Assembly: GCA_947069175.1 (NCBI GenBank)
Contig: CAMTDV010000018.1
Location: forward strand, 47,380,869 to 47,444,868
DNA length: 64,000 nt
Direction of reading: 5' to 3'
DNA from: Scalesia atractyloides
Taxonomy: Eukaryota; Streptophyta; Magnoliopsida; Asterales; Asteraceae
Of this stretch, positions 23,266-34,647 are shown in pieces. Both the position numbers and the translations under genes were made by a program. Below the pieces are notes generated by a model. It saw only the letters and a program-made list of their open reading frames with translations. It was not told the DNA's origin and ran no database searches. Each line of letters opens with the position of its first letter. The stretch's first letter is position 1.

Positions 23266-24535
23266 TCATCCCCTTGTTGAAAGAATTTCATCCCAAAAAT
23301 TTAGATTATGATATTATAAAACGATGGTTCCAAGTTGATTGTTAAGAAATGACGTCAAGACATACGAAGGTACAACGAAATGAGATAAAATCAGACTACA
23401 TGATTGAGATGTCAGTTGATGACAAATTGGATTCAATTGTTCAACCGAACAAGTTACAAGGGATTATATACAAGTATAGAATTGTCAATTGTCGTAGCAA
23501 CCAAATCGATTTCAGCAAGAATAGGTGCACATAAGTGCGACTTTCAAGAGTTACAGTGGTCGCCTATGATGTAAGTATACACGAAAAGAAATGGTGCGCA
23601 TCAAAGGTAGTACCATGTTATTGAATTCAGACGGTTCAGTTTCCTGTTCACAAGTAAGATGAAATTTATAACTTACTCGATAAATAGACATAGCTATCTT
23701 CGTTGAAGTGACCTTAATGTCAAGAATCTAGTAGACGAAACTACTATGGCCCCAAGAGAATGCAATACCTAGAATTACATTCGTACATAGGGATTTCAAA
23801 TAGAGATTAAGTTAGGCAAACAAAGGGAAAAAACTCTTACATGTCAATTTGTACATGGTCAAGAATGTCATAACAAGTTATGTCAAGCACGGGAGATGCT
23901 CACAAGAGTTGGAACGCCGGTGTATCATACATCGGTATAATGTTGACTGGTGTATTTAACATATATGGCGGCGGGGGGGGGGGGGGGGTGTTGTTGCACT
24001 AAATATAGTTTAGGTGAGCTCAACACATTTGAATTAAGTGACGTGTAGAAGGCAATAATTTTTATCTTAGAGCGATCTGAATATTAAGTAGTCAACACTT
24101 CACAAATCAAGTGTATCTAATGTATATTTTGAGCTTACCCGAATGGGCACAAATGTTATTCACCATCAATGAAGGATCAACGAAATAAACCGAACTAGAA
24201 TTGTGTTAAGGAAATCTGTTAGAGACCAAATTACTCAAATCGTAGGATCACGTTTGCCGGGTGCACTATCGAGAATTTACTCAAAGTAACTAACATGAAA
24301 AAAAATTTAAGTTGGTGCAAAAGATATTCGTATTTAGGTGGTGTCACTACCGAAGATCATAAATGATGTAGTCACCACCACCACATAACAATGATGATGC
24401 CACCATACGTAAGGTTTCTAGAAGGAAATAATAATTGCTTGGAACATGTGATTTAGGTAAATTTATCAACCGATTGGATGAAAACTCAAGTTTGGCAGTA
24501 AACCCTTTATTTCAGACTGGTATCGTCTTAATGTG
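23266..24535. other. Unassigned intergenic or decayed transposon sequence
   Basis: AT-rich, without a convincing protein frame (the longest is 61 codons at 23349-23534, with no recognisable features). The first 60 bp look like the end of the internal region of M. A run of 16 G lies at 23973-23988. I see no gene, tRNA or further LTR end up to the copia LTR at 24536. Confidence 0.5.
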
Positions 24536-24934
24536 TGTAGGAACGTCCACGATTAGCACGGGAACCTAAATTTGTTATCTATTGTCCGATTAGACGGAAA
24601 CTAATGACAAGTTAACCAAATAACAAGAATTACTCATTTAAATGTTGTTTTCACTGATCTAAAGTTAAATACATTCGAGAACCGGATCCGACAGAGCTTC
24701 GCCGTCTTTGTGCCAAAATCTCTCCACCTTACAAATGAAATCCCAAGGCACCTATTTATAGATGTACAAGTTCGATGGTGAGCATTGGAAGTTCGGGCGA
24801 ACTTGACTTAGTCAAGTTCGGCCGAACTTGACATCTCACATACCATCTCCAGCGAACTTGACTACTAACTCATTTAAGCCCTATTCACTCAGACTCGATA
24901 CAAATGACGTAGGCAACAGACATATGCACCAACA
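24536..24934 (-). repeat. Sirevirus element I, 3' LTR (399 bp)
   Basis: It runs TGTAGGAACG to ATGCACCAACA. On the minus strand this gives TGTTGGTGCATA as LTR start and CCTACA as end. It contains a minus-strand TATA box (CTATAAATAGGTGCC near 24758-24772) and two near-palindromes built on AAGTTCGGGCGAACTT and CAAGTTCGGCCGAACTTG (24788-24805 and 24813-24830). A purine tract follows at 24935. Confidence 0.85.
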
Positions 24935-25335
24935 GACTCCCCCTTAGATGTTGCTGCAATCATTTTGACTTTTAAATCTTCTGAGTCTTTTGATCTTTAG
25001 TTCTTGAATAGACTTTATCATCTTGATCTTTATATCCTCTTTATCTTTCTTGAGCTTTGTCTTGATAAAACCTTTAATCAACATGCTCCCCTAGCTTTAA
25101 GCTTTAGCCTCAGACTCCCCTATGCTTTGATCTTTAGACTTCAAACTCCCCCTAGCTTTGAGCTTTCTGAAATCTTTGGACAAAGTTTTATCCAGATCCC
25201 CCTTGCTTTAAGCTTTGCAATATCTTCAAACTTTGCTTTATCAACTCTCCCTCAATCTTTAATACCTGTCTAAATACTTTCTGACAATCAAATAAACATT
25301 TCAGACTTACTATTTTGAAATTTTGGTAACATCAA
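24935..25335 (-). other. Element I internal 3' region with several polypurine tracts
   Basis: On the minus strand at least five purine tracts of the GGGGA/GGGGGAG type occur (near 24936, 25087, 25117, 25146 and 25197). Repeated polypurine tracts before the 3' LTR are a described Sirevirus hallmark. The sequence is interrupted at 25335 by the ATCAA duplication and resumes at 50783. Confidence 0.75.
25331..25335. repeat. Left copy of the ATCAA target duplication of element E
   Basis: ATCAA at 25331-25335 matches ATCAA at 50783-50787, next to the 5' LTR end of E. The element I sequence reads sensibly across the joined site when compared with J. Segment J lies between this copy and E's 3' LTR. 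Confidence 0.6.
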
Positions 25336-25755
25336 TGTAGGAAGGTCCACGATTAGCACGGGAACCTATATTTGTTATCTATTGTCCGATTAGGCGGAAA
25401 CTAATGACAAGTTAACCAAATTACAAGAATTATTCATTTAAAGGTTGTTTTCATTGATCTAAAGTTCAATACATTCGAGAACCGGATCCGACAGATCTTC
25501 GCCGTCTCTGTGCCAAAATCTCTCCAAGTTACAAATGAAATCTCAAGGCACCTATTTATACTAGACCAAGTTCGCTGGAGAGTGGGTGAAGTTCGGTGAA
25601 ATTGATCTAGTCAAGTTCGGCCGAACTTGACTACTCAATACCTATCTCAAGCGAACTTGTCCCATTTCTTACATAAATACGCCTCATTCTAAAAGATTAA
25701 TCCATCACTCAGACTCGATACATAATGACATAGGCAACCGACATATGCACCAACA
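25336..25755 (-). repeat. J 3' LTR (420 bp)
   Basis: TGTAGGAAGGTCC to ATGCACCAACA, closely related to the LTR of I. It carries a minus-strand TATA box near 25551-25562 and the perfect palindrome CAAGTTCGGCCGAACTTG at 25612-25629. Confidence 0.85.
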
Positions 25756-27360
25756 GACTCCCCCTTGGATGTTGCCGCAGTCATTGACTTTTGAAATCTT
25801 CTGAGTCTTTTGATCTTTAGTTCTTTAATAAACTTTATCATCTTGATCTTTATATCCTCTTTCTCTTTCTTTGAGCTTTGTCTTGATAAAACTTTTAAAA
25901 CCAACATGGTCACCCTAGCTTTAAGCTTTAGCCTTCATACTCTCCTTTGATTTGGTCTTTAGACTTCAAACTCCCCCTAGCTTTGAGCTTTCTAAAATCT
26001 TTGATTTTTGCTTTATCAACTCCCCCTCACTCTTTAATTCCTGTCTAAATACTTTATGTCATTCAAATAAACATTTCAGATTCAAAATTCTGTTATAAAA
26101 ACTTTAAAGTTTGAATCTTCCTTTTAATCTTTTTCAAATCTTAGTTATTCAAGTTCAATTTAATGACCTTGAATAATTTTAACATTTAAGAGTTTGTCCT
26201 TTTGAAAAAATTTTCAGTTATGAAATCCACTTGGTTGATCAAATCCAAATTAATGACTTTGATTAACCATATCAACTGAGTCCAAGTTAATGACCTCAAT
26301 TTGACCCGTAATGAACAAACTAATGTTTTCTTCAAATTTTAAAGTTTCAATTTAATGAACTTTCTATGAACATTTTTTCAGCACCTTACCAGACTTCGAT
26401 GATCTCTTCTTCAACATTGGCTCATTGAAAATTAATGTAGAAACAAAATCTTTTTGAATTTTAGAAAGTTTATGCTAAAACACACTGAAACTCTTTTAGA
26501 TTTTTATCTGAAAAGCAATTAAGAAAGTAAACTATGTACAAACATATTTACAGACATATCTTTGTGAATTCGTGTCTAAGGATCATATCAGTTGCTTGAG
26601 ACATATCATCAGTACCGTTGACCTGTTTGATGACTTTAAGTTTTAAAATCGTTTACCTAGATTGTCGATATATTTGTCCTATTAAACTTAAACACATTTC
26701 TCAATTGTTCCAAGATATCTTAGGGTATCAAATATGAAACTTGACTTATCTATGGTTCCCACCTCTTGAATATACTCCCGAATCCAGATTCCCTAGATTT
26801 CATCTTACAGGTGAATATAGCATAATTGATATCTGTATCTGGGTTAATGCGAGACCTTGAGAGCTCAGGTTAGTACTACCGTACAGACAAAGAGATGAAG
26901 GCTCGTCTTTAAGGTGTGTTCCACTTAAGGAATCTTTTAAACATTGCAAATGATTAGATCTTTCGATACTTTTCAAGATTGCATGCAGCTTTTAGGGGTT
27001 TATAGCAAAAGCATTATAAAAGTTCTAGACTATTGCTTCCTCAAAATCAGAAGAACTCGTATAATTACCCATATATCAACTATCTATAAAGACCTCGTAT
27101 CTCAGAATCAGGCAACCCTTCAATCGAAATTTCGGAGTACTAAGTCCATATATCCAAGTGTGTTAATCCACAAGATTAAGAAGTTGTAAAATTTAGTTTT
27201 TATCCCGGAAACAATTTACTGAACGTGTAAAGCCTATCGACATATCCACAGTAAGACTTGTTTATCACTTTTAAACTTTACAATTCTTTAGTATATTGTG
27301 ATAGTCCACTGATGTACTATCCTTTACTTTTTTAAAAAGACAAATCTTTTTGTCTTTTTA
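25756..27360 (-). other. J purine tracts and conserved noncoding pol-to-LTR region
   Basis: Purine tracts on the minus strand lie at about 25757, 25974 and 26022. The rest is noncoding but corresponds in order to 50790-52060 of I and 57600-58860 of F, including repeated AGTTAATGACCT phrases and a block at 26850-26938 nearly identical in all three. No ORF beyond chance length. Confidence 0.75.
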
Positions 27361-28076
27361 AATGTTTTTGAATTTCAACTTTTTCATATGTTTTTGATTT
27401 TTCTAAAATTTTTCATTTTTTCTAAAAATTTTCAATTTTTCTTACTCCCCCTAAAATGAAAAACATATTTTTGGATTTTAGGATTTAAGAAATATCATTC
27501 TAAAAAAATAACAAACCAATGAGGATCACCAGAACTCGTCGTCCGATCCTTTTGATTTCATTTTCTGAATCATCACCTGTTAGCAGAACAAACCATTAAA
27601 CTTTGATAACATCAACTAGAAGAAACCACTTTGTAAGAATCACTTGTTGGAAATCAAATTTTAAATGATTTTTCAAAATAACCATCAGTGTTAGTTTAAC
27701 GGTGTGGATTTTCTCAAAAAAATTTTAAAATTTTCTTTTTCAACCACTTCTGATTTCAAAAACGTCAAAGATTATGACTTTCTAGATAAGTTAAATCATC
27801 ATGAATCTCCATTATCCAGATTTGACTTTGACAAGCGGATCTTTTGGAACTCCTTCACACAAAGCAACTATTTGAATAAGGAAACCCAAACCTTTTTGGT
27901 TTTGGGTTTGACATGATAAGCATCATAACCATATTCTAACTTTTCATCATATTCAAAATCATCATCAAACATTTCGTCCAATATCGATTCTGAAAACGTT
28001 TTTACTTTTCTTTATTCGTTGGTTTGATTACTGACTCGGTTAATTTTACATTTCGGTTAATTTTAGCAACTGTTTC
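27361..28076 (-). pseudogene. J pol C-terminus joined directly to gag linker (pol deleted)
   Basis: Plus 27530-27600 corresponds to the last codons of copia pol (compare 59030-59090 in F). At about 27711 the sequence passes, just after GGTGTGGATTTT, into text corresponding to the gag-linker region of E (46181-46545). Protease, integrase, RT and most of RNase H are therefore missing. Elements E and I have the same junction, so this is an inherited deletion form, not a local accident. No useful frame remains. Confidence 0.7.
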
Positions 28077-28414
28077 TGTTGGTGCATATGTTTGTTGCCT
28101 ACATCATTATGTATCGAGTCTGAGTGAATAGGGCTTAATCTGTTAGAAATGAGGCGTATTTATGTAAGAAATGGGACAAGTTCGCTTGAGATAGGTATTG
28201 AGTAGTCAAGTTCGGCCGAACTTGACTAGATCAAGCTCGCCTGAACTTCACACACTCTCCAGCGAACTTGGTCTAGTATAAATAGGTGCATTGGGATTTC
28301 ATTTGTAACTTGGAGAGATTTTGGCACAGAGACAGCGAAGCTCTGTCGGATCCGGTTGTCGAATGTATTGAACTTTAGATCAATGAAAACAACCTTTAAA
28401 TAAAAAAAAATTCT
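28077..28414 (+). repeat. Inverted, truncated Sirevirus LTR
   Basis: It starts TGTTGGTGCATATG on the plus strand and is the reverse complement of the J-type LTR for about 338 bp, with a plus-strand TATA box (TATAAATAGG near 28278) and the palindrome at 28207-28224. It stops at AATTCT. In intact copies the next bases are TGTA, which are also the first bases of E's LTR. Confidence 0.8.
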
Positions 28415-28663
28415 TGTAGGACCGATCCGCGATGAAAAGGAACCTAAATTTGATATCAAACGTCCATAATAGCGGAAATATTACGTCGTGTTTACCAATA
28501 GACAAGAATTAATCAGTTTAACATCAGTTTTATTGATTAAACATCAAGAGTACAAACATAGAGGCTAGCTAGGTATTTATAGATATGCAAGTTCGCCTGT
28601 GGGAGACGTAAGTTCGCCCGAACTTGTCTTTGCATGACAATCATGGGCGAACTTGTATCAACA
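28415..28663 (-). repeat. E 3' LTR, shortened to 249 bp
   Basis: Compared with E's 5' LTR (401 bp) it lacks three segments: about 95 bp at the U3 end, bounded by CAACA repeats; about 40 bp near 28558; and about 24 bp between two half-palindromes near 28618. The first deletion removes the LTR start, so TATCAACA is joined directly to the purine tract. Confidence 0.8.
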
Positions 28664-28727
28664 GACTCCCCCTTGGATATCGTCTTCGTCTTGTATCAGT
28701 CTTCAAAACTCTTTCTTCAAATAAACA
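28664..28727 (-). promoter_or_regulatory. E polypurine tract and 3' untranslated stretch
   Basis: Minus strand AAGGGGGAGTC at 28674-28664 abuts the LTR. It primes plus-strand DNA synthesis in the family. The same tract follows the LTRs of F, I and J. The rest is a short noncoding gap to the accessory ORF. Confidence 0.8.
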
Positions 28728-31558
28728 TTAACGCACACGACCGAAGAAGTTCTTGTAAGGCTTCTTTCGTCGTTCTTGTTTAGGATCCGGCGTCTCGTCT
28801 GTAGGAGGCACTTTGTTCATACGCTGAAATCTTCTAATACTTGCCTTTCTAGTTTTCTCATGAATAGCCTCGAAACGCTTCTCCTCTTTTAGAAATTCAA
28901 CTCTCTCCAGATCCCTCAACTTTGTCTGCCACATCTTCCCTGAATTTACTTCTCTTGCATAGCAAACATTCACAACTTTCTCATACTACATAGCTTGTAC
29001 CTTCTCACGTTCTTCAAACATAATCATGCTATAGAACAAGGTTTTGATATCTTCTCTGGAACAGTTAACAAGCCACATTGGATCTAGAATCCTGATCGTT
29101 CTCCATAATCCACTCATGCCTTGAAATCCCAATACCTCAACTCTTTCCTTCGAAATATCCAAGTGTTCTTCAAATCGTAACATAATAACAGCTTCACAAG
29201 TAGTTAGATCTATCTGCCACCACTTGAACAATGGATAGAAGTTCTGCTCAATTGGCATCAACTGCATGTTTCTCATGGCTCTAGGTCGCTTCATTATCAA
29301 CGTTATGTCTTTCTCCCCTGTCTTCTTTTTTGTTTTGATTCGACGACCTGGAATAAATGGCTTCCAATATCTGAATCCTTTGACCTCTTCATACTTTATC
29401 AACTTCCATAGTAACTGATCGATCAATCACTTTCATGTGGTATGTAACATTAACGGTCTGAACCAGCTCTTCCACATCCCAATATGATAAAGTCTTGAAA
29501 TCGGCAAGATACTTGAAGTATTGCACTCCAAATTCTCTTTTGATTGCATATACGTTAAGTTCCTTGAACCAACCCCAGCTTAAGATATCCCCCAATGATA
29601 CATCTTTGTCTCTGGTAAAGAATGCTAGACGACGTCGAAACTTACGTTCGCGTGACATTTCTTTAAACCAAGACTTTTTCTCTTGAGCAATTTCTTCTTT
29701 TGTTATCGGCTTTGGTAGTTTACCTTCTCTAACTGATTCCTCAATCTTTTCTTTTAACATGTCTTCGTCAAGTTGCTTGTACATCTCCTCAAATGCAGGA
29801 AAACTATCAGTATTAGGACCGACGTACTTCGCAGTTTGATCTGTTTCATCATCAGAAGACCAATCTTCAACAATCACTCTATTGTATTCATCAGCTTCAA
29901 ATCTTCTAACGTACTGATAATCATTCGGCTCAAATGTATTAACATTCAACACATCCTCTTCAAAATAAAATTCTAGATATTCAGTATCAACTTCAATTAA
30001 CTTGGCCAGATCTTCCTTTGTATAGTTGTGCACATACTCGCCTTCCTCCACATTATGCTCTAACATCAACAATAAAGGCTTAGTAGGTACTTCAGCAACA
30101 GGCTTTACAAATCTTTCAACGTTAGACATATCAATTTATCAGATAGCCCTGTCTGCCTTGACTCCCCCTCAATCTTATCATCCATCCTGTTTGATTCATC
30201 ATCCATCAATGAAGAGAAATCAAATTCATCTGAAACTTTAGCTTCAGTAATTTTCAGACCAACACCACCCTGATCATCATCATCGTCAGCAACATTCCAA
30301 TCTTCATACTCAGAATCATCCTTTTCATCATCTTCCTTATCCTCTTTTTCTGCTTCTTCATCGTCCTTTTCTTCAGAAGCAATGATAGGATCAGAAGGCT
30401 TGACAGATTCGTCAACCTTTGGAATATCAGACTCAGAAGCTATAACAATATTCTCTTCAACTGGTTTCTCTGTAGCTTCAAAAGACTTAGGAGTTTCACC
30501 TTTAACCCCTTTTCCTTTTCCACTAGCAACTAATTCTTTCTCAGCTCTTTCTTTAGCTTCTTGTTGATCCAGACGATCAAACTCAGCAATGAAATTGATA
30601 TTCAGAGCGTTTGATAAAACTTTCTGCATCCTGGAAAATCTACGATCATTCTGGGCTTCAATAGACTTTAACTCTATAATTTCTGTCTGCAGCTTCTCAT
30701 TTGCATCTTGCATACTTTCAATTAGTGCCTTAAAGTATTCTCGTTCATTCTCCAAAACTTTAACTTTATCGTCCAGCATTTCTTTCTCAACTGCACTTTG
30801 ATTCACTTTCTTTATCAACTCTGCTTTCTCAACTTCATTTTGTTGAACTTTTTCTTCTAATACCTTCACACGCTTTTCAAGAAGTTCAACATTCGTTTCT
30901 GGAAAGAAATCATTCAGATCTTGAAGACTTATTGGATCATTCTGCATATCACCAAACATATTAGGTCCTAGAGTAGACTTTGGAGTAGCAGTCTGTGGTG
31001 TAGTCTTCTTTGGAGTATAATTTTCAAAATGTGAAGGCGTTGGAGCAACAGGAGATTGAACAATAGGCACTTCCAATAAACCAGACACAGGAGGTTCTTG
31101 TGTGGCTCCTTGTCTTTCAGTTTCACTTGTAACAACTACAGGAGGTTCTTTTGTAGGAGGTTCTTGTGTAACTCCTCTCTCCTGTGCGCCAGAAGGTTCT
31201 TGTGTAACTTCTGCGCTTTTCAGCTTATTCTTGTATCTTTTACTAGCCGGTTTCTGGGTTTCTTTTTCTTCTTGCCCTCTGTCTGTGGAGATCCTGTGGT
31301 CTTTGTCGATGACATAGTAGCAGACTTCACACGTTTAGCCTTTTTCTTTGGCCTTTCTTCGTCAGATTCTTTCTCAAGATTCAAATCAAAATCAGTATCC
31401 ATTTATTTCTCCTTTTCTGCTCTAATTTCAGCCTCTGATTTTTCTAGCTGTTTCACTGGAGTTTCTTTAGAATCATCATCGTTCTCTGAAGTAGCTGAAA
31501 TAACATCCTCTTGTATTGACTTTTCAACCTCTTGCCTTTCAACAACTGTTGCTGCACT

Positions 31559-31563
31559 TGATC
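31559..31563. repeat. Left target duplication TGATC of solo LTR N
   Basis: TGATC precedes the LTR start at 31564 and is repeated at 34643-34647. The empty site in F (about 55717-55724) reads CACTCGATCCAGC. Confidence 0.9.
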
Positions 31564-31974
31564 TGTCACACCCTCAATTTCCACTTGCGGAGTTCTACCG
31601 CGAGGCGTTTGAACAAACCAGAATCTGAAACACTAGTACGTCGAACGACTCTATATGATTTGATAATACGTTTTCCAAAATCATTTGTTGTAGATTTTAT
31701 ACTGTCTAAATTAGTTACCAATATTTAGCAGAAGCATCAGTTTTAAAGTTTGAGCGGAAGCATAAATAAGTAGTGAAACGGGCGCCAACACAAACGCCAA
31801 AACAAATGAAAAACCTCAAAACAATATTGATAAATAAGACTCGATAAAAGATGTCTTGTTCAATGCATGTGCGTGCACCTAGAGCTCCTAGCGTCCTGAG
31901 AAACATGTAAAGAAACAAGTGTCAACATTAAAGATGAGTGAGTTCACAGGTTTTCATAAATTCGTTTGTTTGGT

Positions 31975-32195
31975 TATAGTTTGTTTTCTCCGTTATCCCT
32001 AACCCGGGATAACGTATTGGTTCCATTATTCCAACCCGGAATAATAAGTTGTTGCTTCCAATATTCCAACCCCGGAATATTAAGTTGTTGTTTCCAATAT
32101 TCCAACCCGGAATATTAAGTTGTTGTTTCCAATATTCCAAACCCGGAATATTAAGTTGTTTCCATTATCCCCAACCCGGGATAATATCGTGGTTT
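31975..32195. repeat. Tandem near-palindromic units in solo LTR N
   Basis: Units of about 36 bp such as AATATTCCAACCCGGAATATT and ATTATCCCCAACCCGGGATAAT, spaced by AAGTTGTTGTTTCC. The arms differ between units but stay complementary, and the centre AACCCGG is constant. Confidence 0.85.
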
Positions 32196-33078
32196 CGTAA
32201 TTAAGTTCAATGTTAATATATATAGGTAGCTAGCCTAAAGTCATGTCACGTAAGTGTTCGCGATCGAAGCTGACTGTTGTGCCTCCGTTTTGCCAGGCCT
32301 TTCACATGACCATGGCGTGGTTAGGCCGAATTATTCACCCGTTGACCATACCCGGTCGGCTAGCGCGACTAGCTCGGATGGGGCTTGTCGGGCCCAGTAG
32401 TACTACTTATAACTCCCCCGCTATTAAACCCAATACTAACGATCCGAGAGATTGACGAGGACTTAAGTGATAAAGCTGCTTAGTGACCATAACATTACAT
32501 TAACATTAACTTAGTTACCGAGTAGTTATGTGACGTTAAATTCGTATAACGTAAAGAGTTTGAGTTTGAGAGTGTATACATGTTTCTCCCCTGTTGTTTA
32601 AAAACCGGGTAAAGTTAGGGGCCGTGAACTCACCTTTTGTTGCTCGGTTAGTGTAGCAATAGAAGTTATAAGAGATGGGACCGCTAGTTGCGTCCTAACA
32701 AACCAATTAATTCCAAGTTAGTGTGTGAACACACCAATACAAATTCTACACGTAATTCACGCACAAGTGATACACACAAACAACATATCTAACACTCAAA
32801 CATGCATGCAAGTATCCTCATGTGATCCTAGTGATTAAAACAACTTATCATAACCATAAACCAATTCATGCCACAATTTGGTGCACACAATCACAAGTTA
32901 TCAAATTTCAGCTTAACACTCATTATTCAACTGTTTTCTAGGATTTTTATAAAATAGTTCCAACATTCTAAAAATTCTCATATTTTTACAGTAGGTGACA
33001 TTTATACCATAGAAATTTATATAATTTTTCCAAGTCCTAAATCTTCACCAATTAACCATAAATATTAATATACTAGGC

Positions 33079-33110
33079 TGCAGTCTGATTTATCACTTTC
33101 TGACTGCAGC
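33079..33110. other. Hairpin in solo LTR N
   Basis: CTGCAGTC and GACTGCAG form an 8-bp stem at the same place as the 11-bp stem of LTR L. A second hairpin (GTTACAGCC with GGCTGTAAC, 10-base loop) lies at 33421-33448. Confidence 0.7.
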
Positions 33111-34642
33111 CCACGGAAGAATTTATTTAAAAATCACTGATCGCCCAATTAACAAAATTCCAGTTGGAGTTTCCCGGAAATTTCCATAGCTAGTTGCTGT
33201 ACAAAAATCATGACTCAACTCCCTACTGATTTTAAAATCCAACTTGATAAACAACCAACAAAATTTCAGAATTTTCACAGCTTTAGTTACTGAACCTATT
33301 TGGCCCTTTAAAAATATCAAACGATTTCAGAAAATTATGAATCCAGCGCCATTAGATTCCTTATTCAAATCTCTACGTTCTAGACATTAGAAAATCCGTT
33401 TTTCGACAACTAACGACCAAGTTACAGCCAGATGAAGTCGGCTGTAACTACTACTCAACAACTGTTTCAGCATATTATTATCATAGGTTCGTATAAACCG
33501 TTCCTATTATTAACCTAGGCGATCATGAACCGGTTTTCTAATCCTAGATCAATACCTATAACAATTCCATGCAAACCCTACTCAATAACTCTAGTTTTTA
33601 TCAACAAGACATACTCGCAAACCTGCAAGTTCCGCAACTATTATACATATAAACAACAATCAACTCAGCCGATTACATTCAGCATATAACATCCGAAACA
33701 ACTAATCATTCAAGCATATATATATATCCGAACATGATCTTGTAATCAGAGATAACCCTAACCTTGGTTAGCTAGGTAAACAAGCCGAGGTTTGGACAAG
33801 ATTTATCCGACTTTTCCAGAAAAATCGCGACCGAAAGAGGTGAACTGATCTGCTGCTGCGACCGAGGCTGACAAGAACTGGAAGGAGAGGCTGCTCGTGA
33901 TTAATGGGACAAGAGTGAGGCAGCTTGCGGTCGAAGAAGATGAAAGACTTGGCTGCTGCTTGCTGCGACCGAGAGGAAGAAGCGAACAAGGAAACTTTCT
34001 GCGATCGCAAGGCTGCCGACGGCTGTTGAAACTCTAGGGTTTTGTGTTGTGAATGAGGGCATGCATGGGTTTGTACTTATAGGCGCAAGAGGGCAAGGTT
34101 ACGGTTTGATCCTGGATTCACGGCCGAGGGACTAGGGTGGGTTAGTTTGGGTTTGATCATGTGGCCGATTAGTTTTTAGTTGGTTTGGTTTGGTTTTGAA
34201 CAAAATAGTTTGCGGTCTTGGGCTTGATATCGACCGAGGATGATTTGAGTTGTTCGCAAAGGGTTTGCGGTTTGATCTTGCGGCCGGGATAGGTTTGGGT
34301 TTAAGGTTTGGGTTGCACACGGCCGAGAAGTTAGAGTTTTAAGTCTAGGTTTGATCTCGGTTTGTGTTTGCGATTTCGGGTTTGATCCTTGTTTTCTTTT
34401 AGCCGAAGACTTGGGTTCAAAGTTTAAACTTTGTGAACTCCTAGAGTCACAATGAACCAAAGTTGGTTCATGTCGCGGTTCGGTTCAGTTCGTGTACATA
34501 TCTACTCTAATTATTCAATTACTAAAACAATCACACAACACACATCACATATTCATTTAATTCGTACACGTTCGTTCACATAGCACGTAATTAGTTTGAC
34601 AAGTATTATGTTTAAGTTATCCGAAAAACCCGGGATATCACA

Positions 34643-34647
34643 TGATC
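34643..34647. repeat. Right target duplication TGATC of solo LTR N
   Basis: Identical to 31559-31563. The accessory-ORF frame resumes immediately after it. Confidence 0.9.

Larger units (their letters stand above)
25336..28414 (-). mobile_element. Segment J: partial Sirevirus of the element I subfamily
   Basis: Minus-strand order: 3' LTR (25336-25755), purine tracts, a 1.3-kb noncoding region, a pol C-terminal remnant (27361-27710) and a gag-linker remnant (27711-28076), followed by an LTR of the same subfamily in the opposite orientation (28077-28414). It is wedged exactly between E's left target duplication and E's 3' LTR. Both junctions fall at TGTA, so it may be DNA copied in during break repair rather than a normal insertion. 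Confidence 0.7.
31564..34642 (-). repeat. Solo LTR N (3079 bp), Ty3 type, inside element E
   Basis: It runs TGTCACACCCTC to GGGATATCACA, flanked by a 5-bp TGATC duplication, with no internal region. It therefore arose by insertion followed by recombination between the two LTRs. The family is that of LTR L. It is placed on the minus strand because L, which has a polypurine tract at the corresponding end, is read that way. Several small ORFs inside (31715-31918, 33768-34010, 34132-34460) are chance frames. Confidence 0.9.

Noticed and set aside
25004..25273. 89-codon Leu/Phe-rich ORF as a membrane protein
   Set aside because: It is read against the sense of element I across pyrimidine runs that are the complement of purine tracts, which explains the hydrophobic composition.
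31098..31628. 176-codon plus-strand Ser/Phe-rich ORF
   Set aside because: It is the antisense of the Lys/Glu-rich part of the accessory ORF and runs into the solo LTR.
33768..34460. Small ORFs near the right end of solo LTR N
   Set aside because: Low-complexity frames inside an LTR with no counterpart frame in LTR L.
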